Assembly (NCBI RefSeq): GCF_945956965.1
Contig: NZ_CAMFJS010000006.1
Span: forward strand, 62,001 to 126,000
Direction: 5' to 3'
Length of the DNA stretch: 64,000 nt
Origin: an uncultured Roseateles sp.
GTDB taxonomy: Bacteria > Pseudomonadota > Gammaproteobacteria > Burkholderiales > Burkholderiaceae_C
Below, in pieces: positions 29,725-38,137 of this stretch; the first letter of the stretch is position 1; each line of letters begins with the position of its first letter. The notes under the pieces are model-generated. The model saw only the letters and a program-made list of their open reading frames with translations. It was not told the origin of the DNA and searched no databases. The translations under genes were made by a program, and so were the position numbers.

Positions 29725-31068
29725 ATGCCGCTCAAAGTCGCCATCATTGGTTCAGGAATCTCAGGCCTGGCCGCCGCGCACGCGCTCTCGGCCCAGGGCG
29801 GCGCGGTGCAGCTGACCCTGCTGGAGGCAGGGGCCTACTTCGGCGGCCACGCCAACACCGTGGACATCACTCTGCCCACGCCGCAGGGCCCGGTGACCCA
29901 TGGGGTGGACACCGGCTTTCTGGTGCTCAATGAGCGCACTTACCCGAACTTGATCGGCTTGCTGAAGCAGCTGGGCGTGGCCAGTGCCAAGTCCGAGATG
30001 TCTTTTTCGGTGCAGTCCGAGCGCGCGGCCGGCCAGGCGCCGCTGGAATGGGGCGGCAGCAATTTGGCCTCTTTGTTTGCCCAGCGTGGCAATCTGTTCA
30101 GCCCGCGCTTCTGGGGCATGTTGAAAGATCTGCTGCGCTTCAATGCCTTGTGCACCCGCATTGCCGAGCAAGGCACCGAGCAGCAGCTGAGCCAGACCCT
30201 GGGTGACTTTCTGTGCGAGCAGCGCTTCGGCGACGCCTTTTGCGAGGACTATCTGCTGCCCATGATGGCCTGCATCTGGAGCTGCCCAACCCGCCAAATG
30301 CTGGCCTTCCCGGTGGCCACCATGCTGCGCTTTTGCCATAACCACGGCCTGCTGCAGATCAGCGGCCGGCCGCAGTGGTACACGGTGCAGGGCGGCTCCA
30401 AGCACTATGTTCAGAAGATCGTGGCCGGCATTGCCGACAAGCGCCTGAACACCCCGGTGCGCCGCATCACCCGCCTGAGCGGGCCAAGCGGCGGGGTGCT
30501 CTTGAGCCTGGACAGTGGCACCGAGCGTTTTGACAAAGTCATCATCGCTACCCATTCCGACCAGGCCCTGGCCTTGCTGGCCGAACCCACCGCCGCGGAA
30601 CGCTCCACGCTAGGCAAGATCCGCTACCAAAGCAATAAGGCCGTCTTGCATACCGATGCCAGCGTGCTGCCGCGCCATCAATCGGCCTGGGCGGCGTGGA
30701 ACTACGAGCGCAGCGCGGTGCAAGCCGAGGGCGCAAAGGGTGTTGAAGCGACCGAGCAGCGTGTTTGCCTGCACTACTACCTCAACCGCTTGCAGCCGCT
30801 GCCCTGGACGCAGCCGGTGCTGGTGTCACTCAACCCCCTGCGGCCCATCGACCCGACCAAGATCTTGGGCGAGTTTGACTATGCCCACCCGGTGCTGGAT
30901 CTGGCCGCCGTGGCCGCGCAGGCCCGCATGCCGCATTTGCAGGGCTGGGAGCATTGCTACTTCGCCGGCGCCTGGATGGGCTACGGCTTCCATGAAGACG
31001 GGCTCAAGGCTGGCTTGGCCGCAGCCAAGCAATTGCTGCACGATTGCGCCGTGGCGGTGTACGCATGA
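29725..31068 (+). CDS. FAD-dependent amine-oxidase-like oxidoreductase (COG2907 type)
   Basis: A 447-residue flavoprotein. The N-terminal dinucleotide fold reads VAIIGSGISGLAAAHALSAQ, followed by a substrate domain and a closing FAD segment (CYFAGAWMGYGFHEDGLKAG). It belongs to the predicted NAD/FAD-binding family found beside DUF1365 and cyclopropane-synthase-like genes in many Proteobacteria. Relatives in such clusters are linked to desaturation or oxidation of methylated fatty acids. The precise reaction here is unproven. It is the first gene of the operon; its stop overlaps the DUF1365 start by four bases. Confidence 0.9.
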   Translation: MPLKVAIIGSGISGLAAAHALSAQGGAVQLTLLEAGAYFGGHANTVDITLPTPQGPVTHGVDTGFLVLNERTYPNLIGLLKQLGVASAKSEMSFSVQSERAAGQAPLEWGGSNLASLFAQRGNLFSPRFWGMLKDLLRFNALCTRIAEQGTEQQLSQTLGDFLCEQRFGDAFCEDYLLPMMACIWSCPTRQMLAFPVATMLRFCHNHGLLQISGRPQWYTVQGGSKHYVQKIVAGIADKRLNTPVRRITRLSGPSGGVLLSLDSGTERFDKVIIATHSDQALALLAEPTAAERSTLGKIRYQSNKAVLHTDASVLPRHQSAWAAWNYERSAVQAEGAKGVEATEQRVCLHYYLNRLQPLPWTQPVLVSLNPLRPIDPTKILGEFDYAHPVLDLAAVAAQARMPHLQGWEHCYFAGAWMGYGFHEDGLKAGLAAAKQLLHDCAVAVYA

Positions 31069-31919
31069 ACACCGGCAGCCCTGTCGCCATGTTGGGCTTT
31101 GGCCAAGTGCGCCACACCCGCTTGCGGCCGGTGCTGCATGCCTTTGCCTACCCCAGCTACTTCCTGATGCTGCCGCTGCGCAGCTTGAAGCGCCAGGCGG
31201 CCCAAGCCGAGGGCGAAGGCAAGAAGGGCTGGCGCATCAACCAGCCCGGCCTGCTGAGCTTTTTTGAGGCCGACCATGGCGATGGCCGCCCGCTGGCGCA
31301 AGGCGGCGCCCTGGCCTGGCTGGACGAGTTGCTGCAGCGCGAAGGCATTCACGACGCTACCGGCGAAGCCTGGTTGCACTGCTTCCCGCGCGTGCTGGGC
31401 TACACCTTCAAGCCGGTGAGCTTCTGGTACTGCCACCGTGCCGCTGACGACCAAGGCGGCGCGTTGCGCGCCATCGTGGTGGAGGTGAACAACACCTTCG
31501 GCGAGCGCCATTGCTATTTGCTCGACGCCCCGCGCTGGGGTGCGGAACTGAGGGCGGACAAGGTCTTCCACGTCTCGCCCTTCTTCAAGGTGGAGGGCCA
31601 CTACCGCTTCCGCTTCATGCGCAGCCAGGATCGCTGCGTCGCCCGCATCGACCTGTGCGAGGGCGACGGTGCTGGCTCTGACGAGCAGCCCGTGCTGCTG
31701 CAGACCAGCCTGAGCGGCCGGCTGGAAGCGCTGAACCCGCAGACCCTGCGCCGTGCCTTTTGGCGCTACCCCGTCATGACCCTGGGTGTGCTGGTGCGCA
31801 TCCATCTGCACGCCTGGCAGCTCTGGCGCAAGAAGAAGCTGCCCTTCTTCAGCAAGCCCGCAGCGCCCCAAGCTTTTGTATCGCGTCAGCTCTCGCCCAA
31901 CCCTGCCGAACCCAGTTGA
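31065..31919 (+). CDS. DUF1365-family protein
   Basis: A 284-residue soluble protein of DUF1365 (COG3496), whose members almost always lie between a COG2907 flavoprotein and a cyclopropane-synthase-like methyltransferase. Characteristic parts are RHTRLRPVLHAFAYPSYFLM, FNPVSFWY-like FKPVSFWYC, VVEVNNTFGERHCYLL and a C-terminal WQLWRKKK region. Biochemical role is unknown; co-occurrence suggests a part in modifying membrane fatty acids. ATG 31065 overlaps the previous stop (ATGA). Confidence 0.9.
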   Translation: MNTGSPVAMLGFGQVRHTRLRPVLHAFAYPSYFLMLPLRSLKRQAAQAEGEGKKGWRINQPGLLSFFEADHGDGRPLAQGGALAWLDELLQREGIHDATGEAWLHCFPRVLGYTFKPVSFWYCHRAADDQGGALRAIVVEVNNTFGERHCYLLDAPRWGAELRADKVFHVSPFFKVEGHYRFRFMRSQDRCVARIDLCEGDGAGSDEQPVLLQTSLSGRLEALNPQTLRRAFWRYPVMTLGVLVRIHLHAWQLWRKKKLPFFSKPAAPQAFVSRQLSPNPAEPS

Positions 31920-31931
31920 ACCTTGCCGAGC

Positions 31932-33191
31932 ATGAACACCACCACCCTCCCCACACGCACCCACGCCCTGCCTAGCGATGCTCCCGCTGCCGCCCGCAGC
32001 GCCCTGCGTCTGCTGCAGAAAATTCAACATGGCGAGCTGAGCTTGCAGTTGCCCGATGGCACGCTGCGGCGCTTCGGTGAACACCCGCAGCAAAACGCCC
32101 TGGCCGGCCACCACTACCCCTGCGCCCATCTGGTGCTGCATAACTGGCGGGTGTTTGGTGCGGCGCTGAAGTCGGGCGACATCGGCTTTGCCGAGTCCTA
32201 TATCGCCGGCGACTGGAGCACGCCTGACCTGACCGAGTTGATCAAGCTCTTCTCGGTCAACCGCCAGGCGATTGATGCGGTGATCTTCGGCAGCTGGGTC
32301 GGCCGCTTGTTCTACCGCGTCAAGCATCTGTTGCAGCACAACAGCCGCGCCAATAGCCGCAAGAACATCCATGCGCATTACGACCTGGGCAATGCGTTCT
32401 ACAAGCTCTGGCTGGACGAGAGCATGAACTACTCCAGCGCCTGGTTCGAGGGCGACCTGAGCCGGCCGCTGCGCCCGGCCCAGGACGCCAAGGTGCGCCG
32501 CGCCCTGCGCATGGCCCAGGTCAAGCCGGGCGACCGGGTGCTGGAAATCGGCTGCGGCTGGGGCGCTTTGGCCGAGGCGGCCAGCCAGGAATTCGGGGCC
32601 AGCGTGGTGGGCGTGACCCTGAGCACCGAGCAGCTCAAGTACGCCCAGGCCCGCGTGCCAGATCGGGCCGATCTGCGCCTGCAGGACTATCGCGACATTC
32701 GCGACGAGCCCTTCGACGCCATCTGCTCCATCGAAATGGTCGAGGCCGTGGGCCAGCGCTATTGGCCGGTCTATTTTCAAACCGTGGCCCGCTTGCTCAA
32801 GCCCGGCGGCCAGGCCTGCGTGCAGAGCATCGTCATCGATGACAAGCTGTTTGAGCGTTACCTCAGCTCCACCGATTTCATCCAGCAATACATCTTCCCC
32901 GGCGGCTGCCTGCCCAGCCCGAGTGAGTTCCGCCGCCAGGCCACCGCCGCGGGCTTGGAGGTGGTGGACGAGTTTTCCTTCGGCCCGGACTATGCCGAGA
33001 CCCTGCGGCGCTGGCGTGATGCCTTCCTGGCGCGCCAGGCCGAAGTCGCAGCGCTGGGCTTCGACGAGCGCTTCATGCGCATCTGGGAGTTCTACCTGGC
33101 CTATTGCGAGGCCGCCTTCGATACCGGCGACATCAGCCTGACCCAGTTCACCTTGCGCAAGCCCGCTGCGCACGCAAAGGCTAGGTCATGA
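31932..33191 (+). CDS. Cyclopropane-fatty-acyl-phospholipid synthase-like methyltransferase
   Basis: A 419-residue SAM-dependent enzyme of the CFA family. The N-terminal domain (about 1-130) is followed by the methyltransferase fold with SAM motif VLEIGCGWGALAEAA, HYDLGNAFYKLWLDESMNYS upstream of it, SIEMVEAVG and YIFPGGCLPS near the lipid site. CFA enzymes methylate double bonds of phospholipid acyl chains. Placed with COG2907 and DUF1365 genes, a member of the group that makes mid-chain methyl-branched or furan fatty acids is as likely as a cyclopropane maker. ATG 31932 is preferred over a TTG nine bases earlier. Confidence 0.93.
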   Translation: MNTTTLPTRTHALPSDAPAAARSALRLLQKIQHGELSLQLPDGTLRRFGEHPQQNALAGHHYPCAHLVLHNWRVFGAALKSGDIGFAESYIAGDWSTPDLTELIKLFSVNRQAIDAVIFGSWVGRLFYRVKHLLQHNSRANSRKNIHAHYDLGNAFYKLWLDESMNYSSAWFEGDLSRPLRPAQDAKVRRALRMAQVKPGDRVLEIGCGWGALAEAASQEFGASVVGVTLSTEQLKYAQARVPDRADLRLQDYRDIRDEPFDAICSIEMVEAVGQRYWPVYFQTVARLLKPGGQACVQSIVIDDKLFERYLSSTDFIQQYIFPGGCLPSPSEFRRQATAAGLEVVDEFSFGPDYAETLRRWRDAFLARQAEVAALGFDERFMRIWEFYLAYCEAAFDTGDISLTQFTLRKPAAHAKARS

Positions 33192-33748
33192 AACGCCGCG
33201 ATGCTGCGGCGCTGATGCTGGCGGCCGTGGCCATGCCGCTGCGCGCCAGCGAGAGCGGCGCTGCCACCCAGACGCCTGAGCTGCGAAGCGCCTTGCCCCA
33301 GGCCGAGCTGGCCGGGCAAGCCACGCTGAGCTTCTGGGGCTTCGAGGTTTACCGCGCCCGCCTGTGGGTGGCGCCGGGCTTCAAGAGCAGCGATTACGCC
33401 AAACATAACTTCGCACTGGAGCTGACCTATCTGCGCGACTTCAGCGGCGCCGACATTGCTAGCCGCTCGATCAAAGAGATGCGCCGCCAAGGCCCCATCG
33501 CCGCCGCACAGGAAGCCGGCTGGGAAGCGCAGATGCGCACGCTCTTCCCCGATGTGAAGACCAATCAGCGCCTCACCGGCATTCATCAGGTGGGCCGCGG
33601 CGCGCAATTCTTGTACAACGGCCAGCCCCTGGGCGAGATCCGCGACCCGATCTTTGCCAAGCTCTTCTTCGGCATCTGGCTGGCGCCACAAACTTCGGAG
33701 CCCCGCATGCGCAGCAGCTTGCTGGGCGCAGCCGCCGAGGCGCCATGA
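33188..33748 (+). CDS. Chalcone-isomerase-like periplasmic protein
   Basis: A 186-residue protein with a short signal-like N-terminus (MKRRDAAALMLAAVAMPLRA) and the bacterial chalcone-isomerase-like fold. Signatures are LSFWGFEVYRARLWVAPGF, ALELTYLRDFSGADIASRS and DPIFAKLFFGIWL. Bacterial members lack evidence for flavonoid chemistry and are thought to bind or isomerise fatty acids; plant relatives (FAP proteins) bind fatty acids. It overlaps both neighbours by four bases, so tight co-expression is clear. Confidence 0.85.
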   Translation: MKRRDAAALMLAAVAMPLRASESGAATQTPELRSALPQAELAGQATLSFWGFEVYRARLWVAPGFKSSDYAKHNFALELTYLRDFSGADIASRSIKEMRRQGPIAAAQEAGWEAQMRTLFPDVKTNQRLTGIHQVGRGAQFLYNGQPLGEIRDPIFAKLFFGIWLAPQTSEPRMRSSLLGAAAEAP

Positions 33749-34998
33749 ACACCGCAGGCTTGAGTTGGCGGGACGGCCTGCGCTACGGCCTGCTGGGCCT
33801 GCCCTTGGCCTTCTGCGCCCTGCCGCTCTATATGCTGATGCCCAATCTGTATGCGCGCGAATGGGGCGTTCCTCTTGGCGCGCTGGGCGCGCTGCTCTTG
33901 GCCACACGCTTGCTCGATGCGCTGGTGGACCCCTGGTTGGGGCGCTGGAGCGACCGCTTGTTCGGGCGCTCGCGCCGCGCCGTGCTGGGCTTTGGCGCGG
34001 CGGCTGCCGCCTTGCTGGCGCTGAGTTTTGGCCTGCTCTTCATGCCGCAGGTGCGCGGTGCCACCGCGCTGCTGGTCTGGGCTGGGGCCTGCTTGCTGGG
34101 CACTTATCTGGCCTATAGCGCGCTGATGGTGGTGCACCAATCCTGGGGCGCGCGCCTGGGCGGCGGCGAGGCTAGGCAAGGCCATATCGTGGCCTGGCGT
34201 GAAGGTCTGGGCCTCTTGGGCGTTTTGCTTGCCGCGGCCACCCCGGCGCTGCTGGGGGAGCCGGCCTTGGTTGCCCTGCTGGTGGGCGGCCTGGCGCTGG
34301 GCTTTTGGGCCTGGACGCGGGCGCTTTATCCGGCAGCGCAAGCTCAATCACAGGTGCGGGCGACGGATGCCTGGCGACCCTGGCGCCAAGCCGCCTTCCG
34401 CCGCTTGCTGCTGGTCTATTTGCTCAACGGCATTGCCAGCGCCATTCCGGCCACCTTGGTGCTGTTCTTTGTGCAAGATCGCCTGCAGGGCGATGCGGCT
34501 TGGCAGTCGGCCAGCTTGGGCCTTTACTTTGTTTGCGCCGCGATTTCCATGCCGCTGTGGCTGCGCCTGGTGGTGCGGCTGGGCCTGCGGCGCAGCTGGT
34601 TGCTCGGCATGTTGCTGTCGATCGCGGTCTTTCTCGGCGCGGCGCAGCTGGGTGCGGGGGATATGCCGGCCTTCTTGCTGGTCTGTGCCTTGTCAGGCCT
34701 GGCCCTGGGCAGCGATCTCACCATGCCCAGCGCCTTGCTGGCCGGCGTGATCCACGCGGCTGGCGAGCGCGGGCGCTCAGAAGGCAGCTACTTCGGCTGG
34801 TGGAACTTCGCCAGCAAGCTCAATCTGGCCCTGGCCGCGGGCCTGACGCTGCCCCTGCTGGCCTGGCTGGGCTATCAGCCCGGTACGCGCGACCCCGAGG
34901 CTTTGCAGATGCTCAGCCTGGCCTATTGCCTGCTGCCTTGCTTGCTCAAGGCGCTGGCGGCGCTGGCGCTGCGCTTTTCATTCACGTCCAACACTTAA
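33745..34998 (+). CDS. MFS transporter (GPH/MelB-like)
   Basis: A 417-residue inner-membrane carrier with about twelve hydrophobic helices. The loop ATRLLDALVDPWLGRWSDR matches the glycoside-pentoside-hexuronide symporter group (COG2211). The ATG overlaps the preceding stop. Sugar import seems unlikely here; members in similar clusters have been suggested to move lipids or their precursors, though I know of no direct proof. Substrate unknown. Confidence 0.87.
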   Translation: MNTAGLSWRDGLRYGLLGLPLAFCALPLYMLMPNLYAREWGVPLGALGALLLATRLLDALVDPWLGRWSDRLFGRSRRAVLGFGAAAAALLALSFGLLFMPQVRGATALLVWAGACLLGTYLAYSALMVVHQSWGARLGGGEARQGHIVAWREGLGLLGVLLAAATPALLGEPALVALLVGGLALGFWAWTRALYPAAQAQSQVRATDAWRPWRQAAFRRLLLVYLLNGIASAIPATLVLFFVQDRLQGDAAWQSASLGLYFVCAAISMPLWLRLVVRLGLRRSWLLGMLLSIAVFLGAAQLGAGDMPAFLLVCALSGLALGSDLTMPSALLAGVIHAAGERGRSEGSYFGWWNFASKLNLALAAGLTLPLLAWLGYQPGTRDPEALQMLSLAYCLLPCLLKALAALALRFSFTSNT

Positions 34999-35010
34999 GG
35001 CTTGCCCATC

Positions 35011-35544
35011 ATGAAACGACGCCATTGGCTCACGCTGCTGCTCACGGCCAGCTTGCTGCAAGGCTGCGGCAGCCCGCCGCCAGTCACCCACTACGCGCAG
35101 GAAAAGCCGCGCCTGGAATTGCGCGAGTACTTCAACGGCACGCTGGATGCCTACGGCATCTTCACCGACCGTTCGGGCCAAGTCGTCAAGCGCTTCACAG
35201 TGGTGATGAACTGCAGCTGGAATGGTGACCAAGGCGTGTTGGACGAGTTGTTCACCTACTCCGACGGCAGCACCCAGCGCCGCGTCTGGCGCCTGCAACG
35301 CCAGGCCGATGGCCGCTACACGGGCAGTGCCGACGATGTGATCGGCACCGCCCAGGGCCAGCAAAGCGGCAATGCCTTCCAGTGGGCCTACACCCTGGCC
35401 CTGCCGGTGGATGGCCGGGTGATAGAGGTGCAGTTCGATGACTGGATGTATCTGATGGATCAGCGGGTGATGCTGAACAAGGCCGCCATGAGCAAATGGG
35501 GCGTCCATCTGGGCGAAGTCACGCTGTCCTTCGTCAAACGCTGA
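35011..35544 (+). CDS. DUF3833-family lipoprotein
   Basis: A 177-residue predicted lipoprotein. The signal peptide ends in a lipobox LLQGC (Cys at about residue 18), so it should be lipidated and held at the outer or inner membrane. The mature part matches DUF3833, a family found with the DUF1365/CFA cluster: LELREYFNGTLDAYGIFTD, MNCSWNGDQGVLDE and LPVDGRVIEVQFDDWMYLMD. No catalytic motif is evident. ATG 35011 gives the MKRRHWLTLLL signal. Confidence 0.87.
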   Translation: MKRRHWLTLLLTASLLQGCGSPPPVTHYAQEKPRLELREYFNGTLDAYGIFTDRSGQVVKRFTVVMNCSWNGDQGVLDELFTYSDGSTQRRVWRLQRQADGRYTGSADDVIGTAQGQQSGNAFQWAYTLALPVDGRVIEVQFDDWMYLMDQRVMLNKAAMSKWGVHLGEVTLSFVKR

Positions 35545-35564
35545 ACGACTAGCAGCGCAGAGCG

Positions 35565-36356
35565 ATGTCAAGCAACCCTCGAATCCACGATTGGGCCGGC
35601 CGCCGGGTCTGGCTGGTGGGCGCCTCCACCGGCATTGGCCGCGCCACGGCCTCGGCCCTGCACGCTGCTGGCGCGCGGGTGATTGTGTCGGCGCGGGGTG
35701 CTGGCGCGCTGGCTGAGTTCGTCAGCGTCCATCCGGGTGCCGAGGCGCTGGCGCTGGATGTGACCGACCCGCAAGCCATGCAGGCGACCGTGGCCCAAGT
35801 GCTGGCCGGCGGCCCGCTGGACTGGGTGGTTTACTGCGCCGGTCACTACCGGGCGATGGAGGCCGATCAGCTCGACCTGCCCGATCTGCTGCGCCATAAC
35901 GAGGTCAACTACCTCGGCGCGCTCTACCTGTTGGATGCCTTGCTGCCGCCACTGCTGGCGCAGCCGGTCAACCCCGCCACCGGTCAGCGCGCCCACATCA
36001 GCTTGATGGCCAGTGTGGCCGGTTACCGCGGCCTGCCCAAGAGTCTGGCTTACGGGCCCACCAAGGCGGCCTTGATCAATCTGGCCGAAACGCTTTACCT
36101 GGATTTGCATCGCCAGGGTGTGGCGGTGTCGGTGATCAACCCTGGCTTTGTCGACACCCCGCTGACGGCGCAGAATGATTTCAAAATGCCCGCGCTGATC
36201 AGCCCGGCCCAGGCCGCCCGCGCGATTTTGCGCGGCTGGGCGCGCGGCGCGTTTGAGATTCACTTTCCGCGCCGCTTCACCGTTTGGCTCAAGCTGCTGC
36301 AGCTCTTGCCTTATCCCGCTTACTTCGCCATCACCCGGCGCTTGAATCGCCCTTGA
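35565..36356 (+). CDS. Short-chain dehydrogenase/reductase
   Basis: A 263-residue classical SDR. The cofactor site reads VGASTGIGRATASAL (GxxxGxG), with the YGPTKAAL active site (Tyr-x-x-x-Lys) and NPGFVDTPLTA after it. A C-terminal hydrophobic stretch (VWLKLLQLLPYPAYFAI) may touch the membrane, which fits a lipid substrate. It is the seventh gene of the operon, 20 bp after the DUF3833 gene. Confidence 0.93.
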   Translation: MSSNPRIHDWAGRRVWLVGASTGIGRATASALHAAGARVIVSARGAGALAEFVSVHPGAEALALDVTDPQAMQATVAQVLAGGPLDWVVYCAGHYRAMEADQLDLPDLLRHNEVNYLGALYLLDALLPPLLAQPVNPATGQRAHISLMASVAGYRGLPKSLAYGPTKAALINLAETLYLDLHRQGVAVSVINPGFVDTPLTAQNDFKMPALISPAQAARAILRGWARGAFEIHFPRRFTVWLKLLQLLPYPAYFAITRRLNRP

Positions 36357-36365
36357 GAGTCAGCC

Positions 36366-36833
36366 ATGACGAGCGCAAACGTATCTACTGCCACCACCAC
36401 TGCCAACACCGCGGCCATCGACGCCATCGTGCACTTCTTTGAAACCCTCAGCCCCGCACAAGTCGAGCAGCTGGGCGAGATCTATGCACCTAACGCTGAA
36501 TTCAAAGACCCCTTCAACAGCGTTCGCGGCGTGCCGGCGATCCAGGCGATTTTTCGCCATATGTTCGTCAATCTGGAGTCGCCGCACTTTGTCATCACCG
36601 AGCGCATCGTCGACGGCGCGCAATGCTTTCTGGCCTGGGAGTTCCGCTTCCGCTTCAAGAGCTTCCTGCGCGAGCAGGAGCAGTGCATCATCGGCGGCTC
36701 GCAGCTGCGACTCGATGCGCAAGGCCGCATCACCGTGCACCGCGACTACTGGGACGCGGCCGAAGAGCTGTACGAAAGAATCCCCGTGTTGGGCGGCCTG
36801 ATGCGCTGGCTCAAGCGGCGCGTGAATTCCTGA
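36366..36833 (+). CDS. NTF2-like (SnoaL-type) protein, last gene of the operon
   Basis: A 155-residue protein of the nuclear-transport-factor-2-like superfamily. It has a Thr/Ala-rich start, then IVHFFETLSPAQVEQLGEIY, FKDPFNSVRGVPAIQAIF, ITVHRDYWDAAEELYERIP and a basic C-terminus. Members of this exact type recur in DUF1365/CFA clusters and resemble small isomerases or binding proteins. It ends one base before the convergent HD-GYP stop codon, so the two transcription units run into each other. Confidence 0.87.
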   Translation: MTSANVSTATTTANTAAIDAIVHFFETLSPAQVEQLGEIYAPNAEFKDPFNSVRGVPAIQAIFRHMFVNLESPHFVITERIVDGAQCFLAWEFRFRFKSFLREQEQCIIGGSQLRLDAQGRITVHRDYWDAAEELYERIPVLGGLMRWLKRRVNS

Positions 36834-36834
36834 T

Positions 36835-37968
36835 TCAGTCTCCGCCGATCAGGCTGACGATGCGCTCATCGCTCAGGCGCATGGGCAAGGATTGCGCGGA
36901 GAGCAGCGCCACCACCGTGTGCTCGCTGCGAGCGCTGTCGCGGGTCAGCGGCTGCTTGCGTGACTCACCCTGCGCATTGGTCAGGGCGGCCACCACCGGG
37001 TGATAAGCCTTGGCGCCATTGCGCAGCACCACGCCAATCTCGCCCGAGGCCAGCTTGACCATGCAGCCCGGCGGGAAAATGCCGAAGGCCTTGATCAGCG
37101 CGGCAGCCAGCGGGCTGGAGGCGGCCATTTGCAAAATCTCGCGACCGGCTTGTTGGGCGCTCATGGCGGGGCGATTGCTGCGTGCGCTCAGGCGCGCGGT
37201 GTAGACATCGGCAAAGCGCAGCAGTTCCGCCAGCTCGCCAATATCGCTGCTGCCGCGCGGGTAGCCCGAGCCGTCGCTCAGCTCGTGGTGCTGCAGCACG
37301 GCTTCGAGCCAGTCGGAGTCGTCGATGCCGGCTTGGCTGAGCATCTCGGCCCCCTTCTCGGGGTGCTCGCGAATGGTCTCGCGCTGCAAATTGGTGAGGG
37401 CTGAGACCTGATGCGCCAAGCGTGCTTGCAGGTCCAGCATGGCCACATTCATGGTCAGTGCGGCTTGGAAGGCACGGCGCTGCTCGGCCTCGTTCCAGCC
37501 CAGGTAGCGGGCCGAGGCCAGGCAGGCGGTGGCGGCATGGATGGAGTGATTGACGCCGTAATGCCCGGCGCCGGCTTCGGGCTGACGCACCACTTGCGAC
37601 AAAGCCACATCGGGCGAGAGCTCGATCAGGCTGAGCAGATGGTCGGTGCAGTCATCCACCGCCGCAGCCAACTCGGCCACCGGCGCGCTGAGGGCTTGGC
37701 GCACCTGCTGCTTGCTATTGTCCCAATCGCTTGGCAAGCGCATCAGGCGCTGCGCCTTGGAGGCCGGGCGCGGCGCTTGCGCTGAGACGGCCAGCTCCTC
37801 GATCTCCACCAAGGCGCCGCGCTGGAACAGCTCGGTCAACTGCGCTTCATCGGCAATCACCTGGCCGCGCGCCAGCAAGAGCATATGGGCCGCGTCGCGC
37901 ACGCTGAAAGGCAGGGGTGCGCCGAGCACGATGCGATTCTTGACCGACGACAGTGAGCAAACTCGCAT
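36835..37968 (-). CDS. Degenerate HD-GYP-type protein
   Basis: A 377-residue cytoplasmic protein. The first 130 residues are a family-specific region. An HD-GYP-like domain (about 135-330) follows. Late motifs are kept: REHPEKGAEML (201-210), HHE (227-229) and DGSGYP (232-237). The HD dyad is not: where HDIGK should stand the protein reads MNVAML (173-178), so His and Asp are Met and Asn. Loss of these metal ligands should abolish cyclic di-GMP hydrolysis, and binding or signalling is more likely. The start ATG 37966-37968 is preferred, because upstream codons are Arg/Cys-rich and lie in a structured leader. Confidence 0.85.
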   Translation of the reverse strand: MRVCSLSSVKNRIVLGAPLPFSVRDAAHMLLLARGQVIADEAQLTELFQRGALVEIEELAVSAQAPRPASKAQRLMRLPSDWDNSKQQVRQALSAPVAELAAAVDDCTDHLLSLIELSPDVALSQVVRQPEAGAGHYGVNHSIHAATACLASARYLGWNEAEQRRAFQAALTMNVAMLDLQARLAHQVSALTNLQRETIREHPEKGAEMLSQAGIDDSDWLEAVLQHHELSDGSGYPRGSSDIGELAELLRFADVYTARLSARSNRPAMSAQQAGREILQMAASSPLAAALIKAFGIFPPGCMVKLASGEIGVVLRNGAKAYHPVVAALTNAQGESRKQPLTRDSARSEHTVVALLSAQSLPMRLSDERIVSLIGGD

Positions 37969-37998
37969 GGCACGCAGGGACCGGCTAAAGAAGGGTTG

Positions 37999-38051
37999 GT
38001 GACAGAGCGCTGCCTTCGCGCGAATGAAGGCAAGCTCGGGCGGTCTGTCAC
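37999..38051 (-). other. Nested hairpin in the leader of the HD-GYP gene
   Basis: Outer arms GTGACAGA/TCTGTCAC (37999-38006 and 38044-38051) enclose an inner hairpin TGCCTTC/GAAGGCA (38011-38017 and 38026-38032). All pairs are exact. The element would be transcribed 31-83 bases before the HD-GYP start codon. It is inside the 374-bp divergent gap between this gene and arsC, which holds no other supported gene. Confidence 0.5.
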
Positions 38052-38109
38052 GCCATCTTGTCGGGCAACAGGCCAAGTCCACCCGCTGACTGCGGCGGCA
38101 TCTCGCTGC

Positions 38110-38137
38110 ACATCGGCGGAAACTACGCCTAACTTGA
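38110..38137 (-). promoter_or_regulatory. Sigma-28-like promoter candidate for the HD-GYP gene
   Basis: The minus strand shows TCAAGTT, 13 bases, then GCCGATGT. The FliA consensus is TAAAGTTT-N11-GCCGATAA (equivalently N12 after AAGTT), so both hexamers fit but the spacing is one base long. An inverted repeat CGCCTAAC/GTTAGGTG (38126-38147) overlaps the -35 part. No motility gene is in the window, so this is tentative. Confidence 0.3.

Noticed and set aside
30981-33173. 730-codon minus-strand open frame across the DUF1365 and CFA genes
   Set aside because: Spans three overlapping plus-strand genes with clear motifs; antisense composition.
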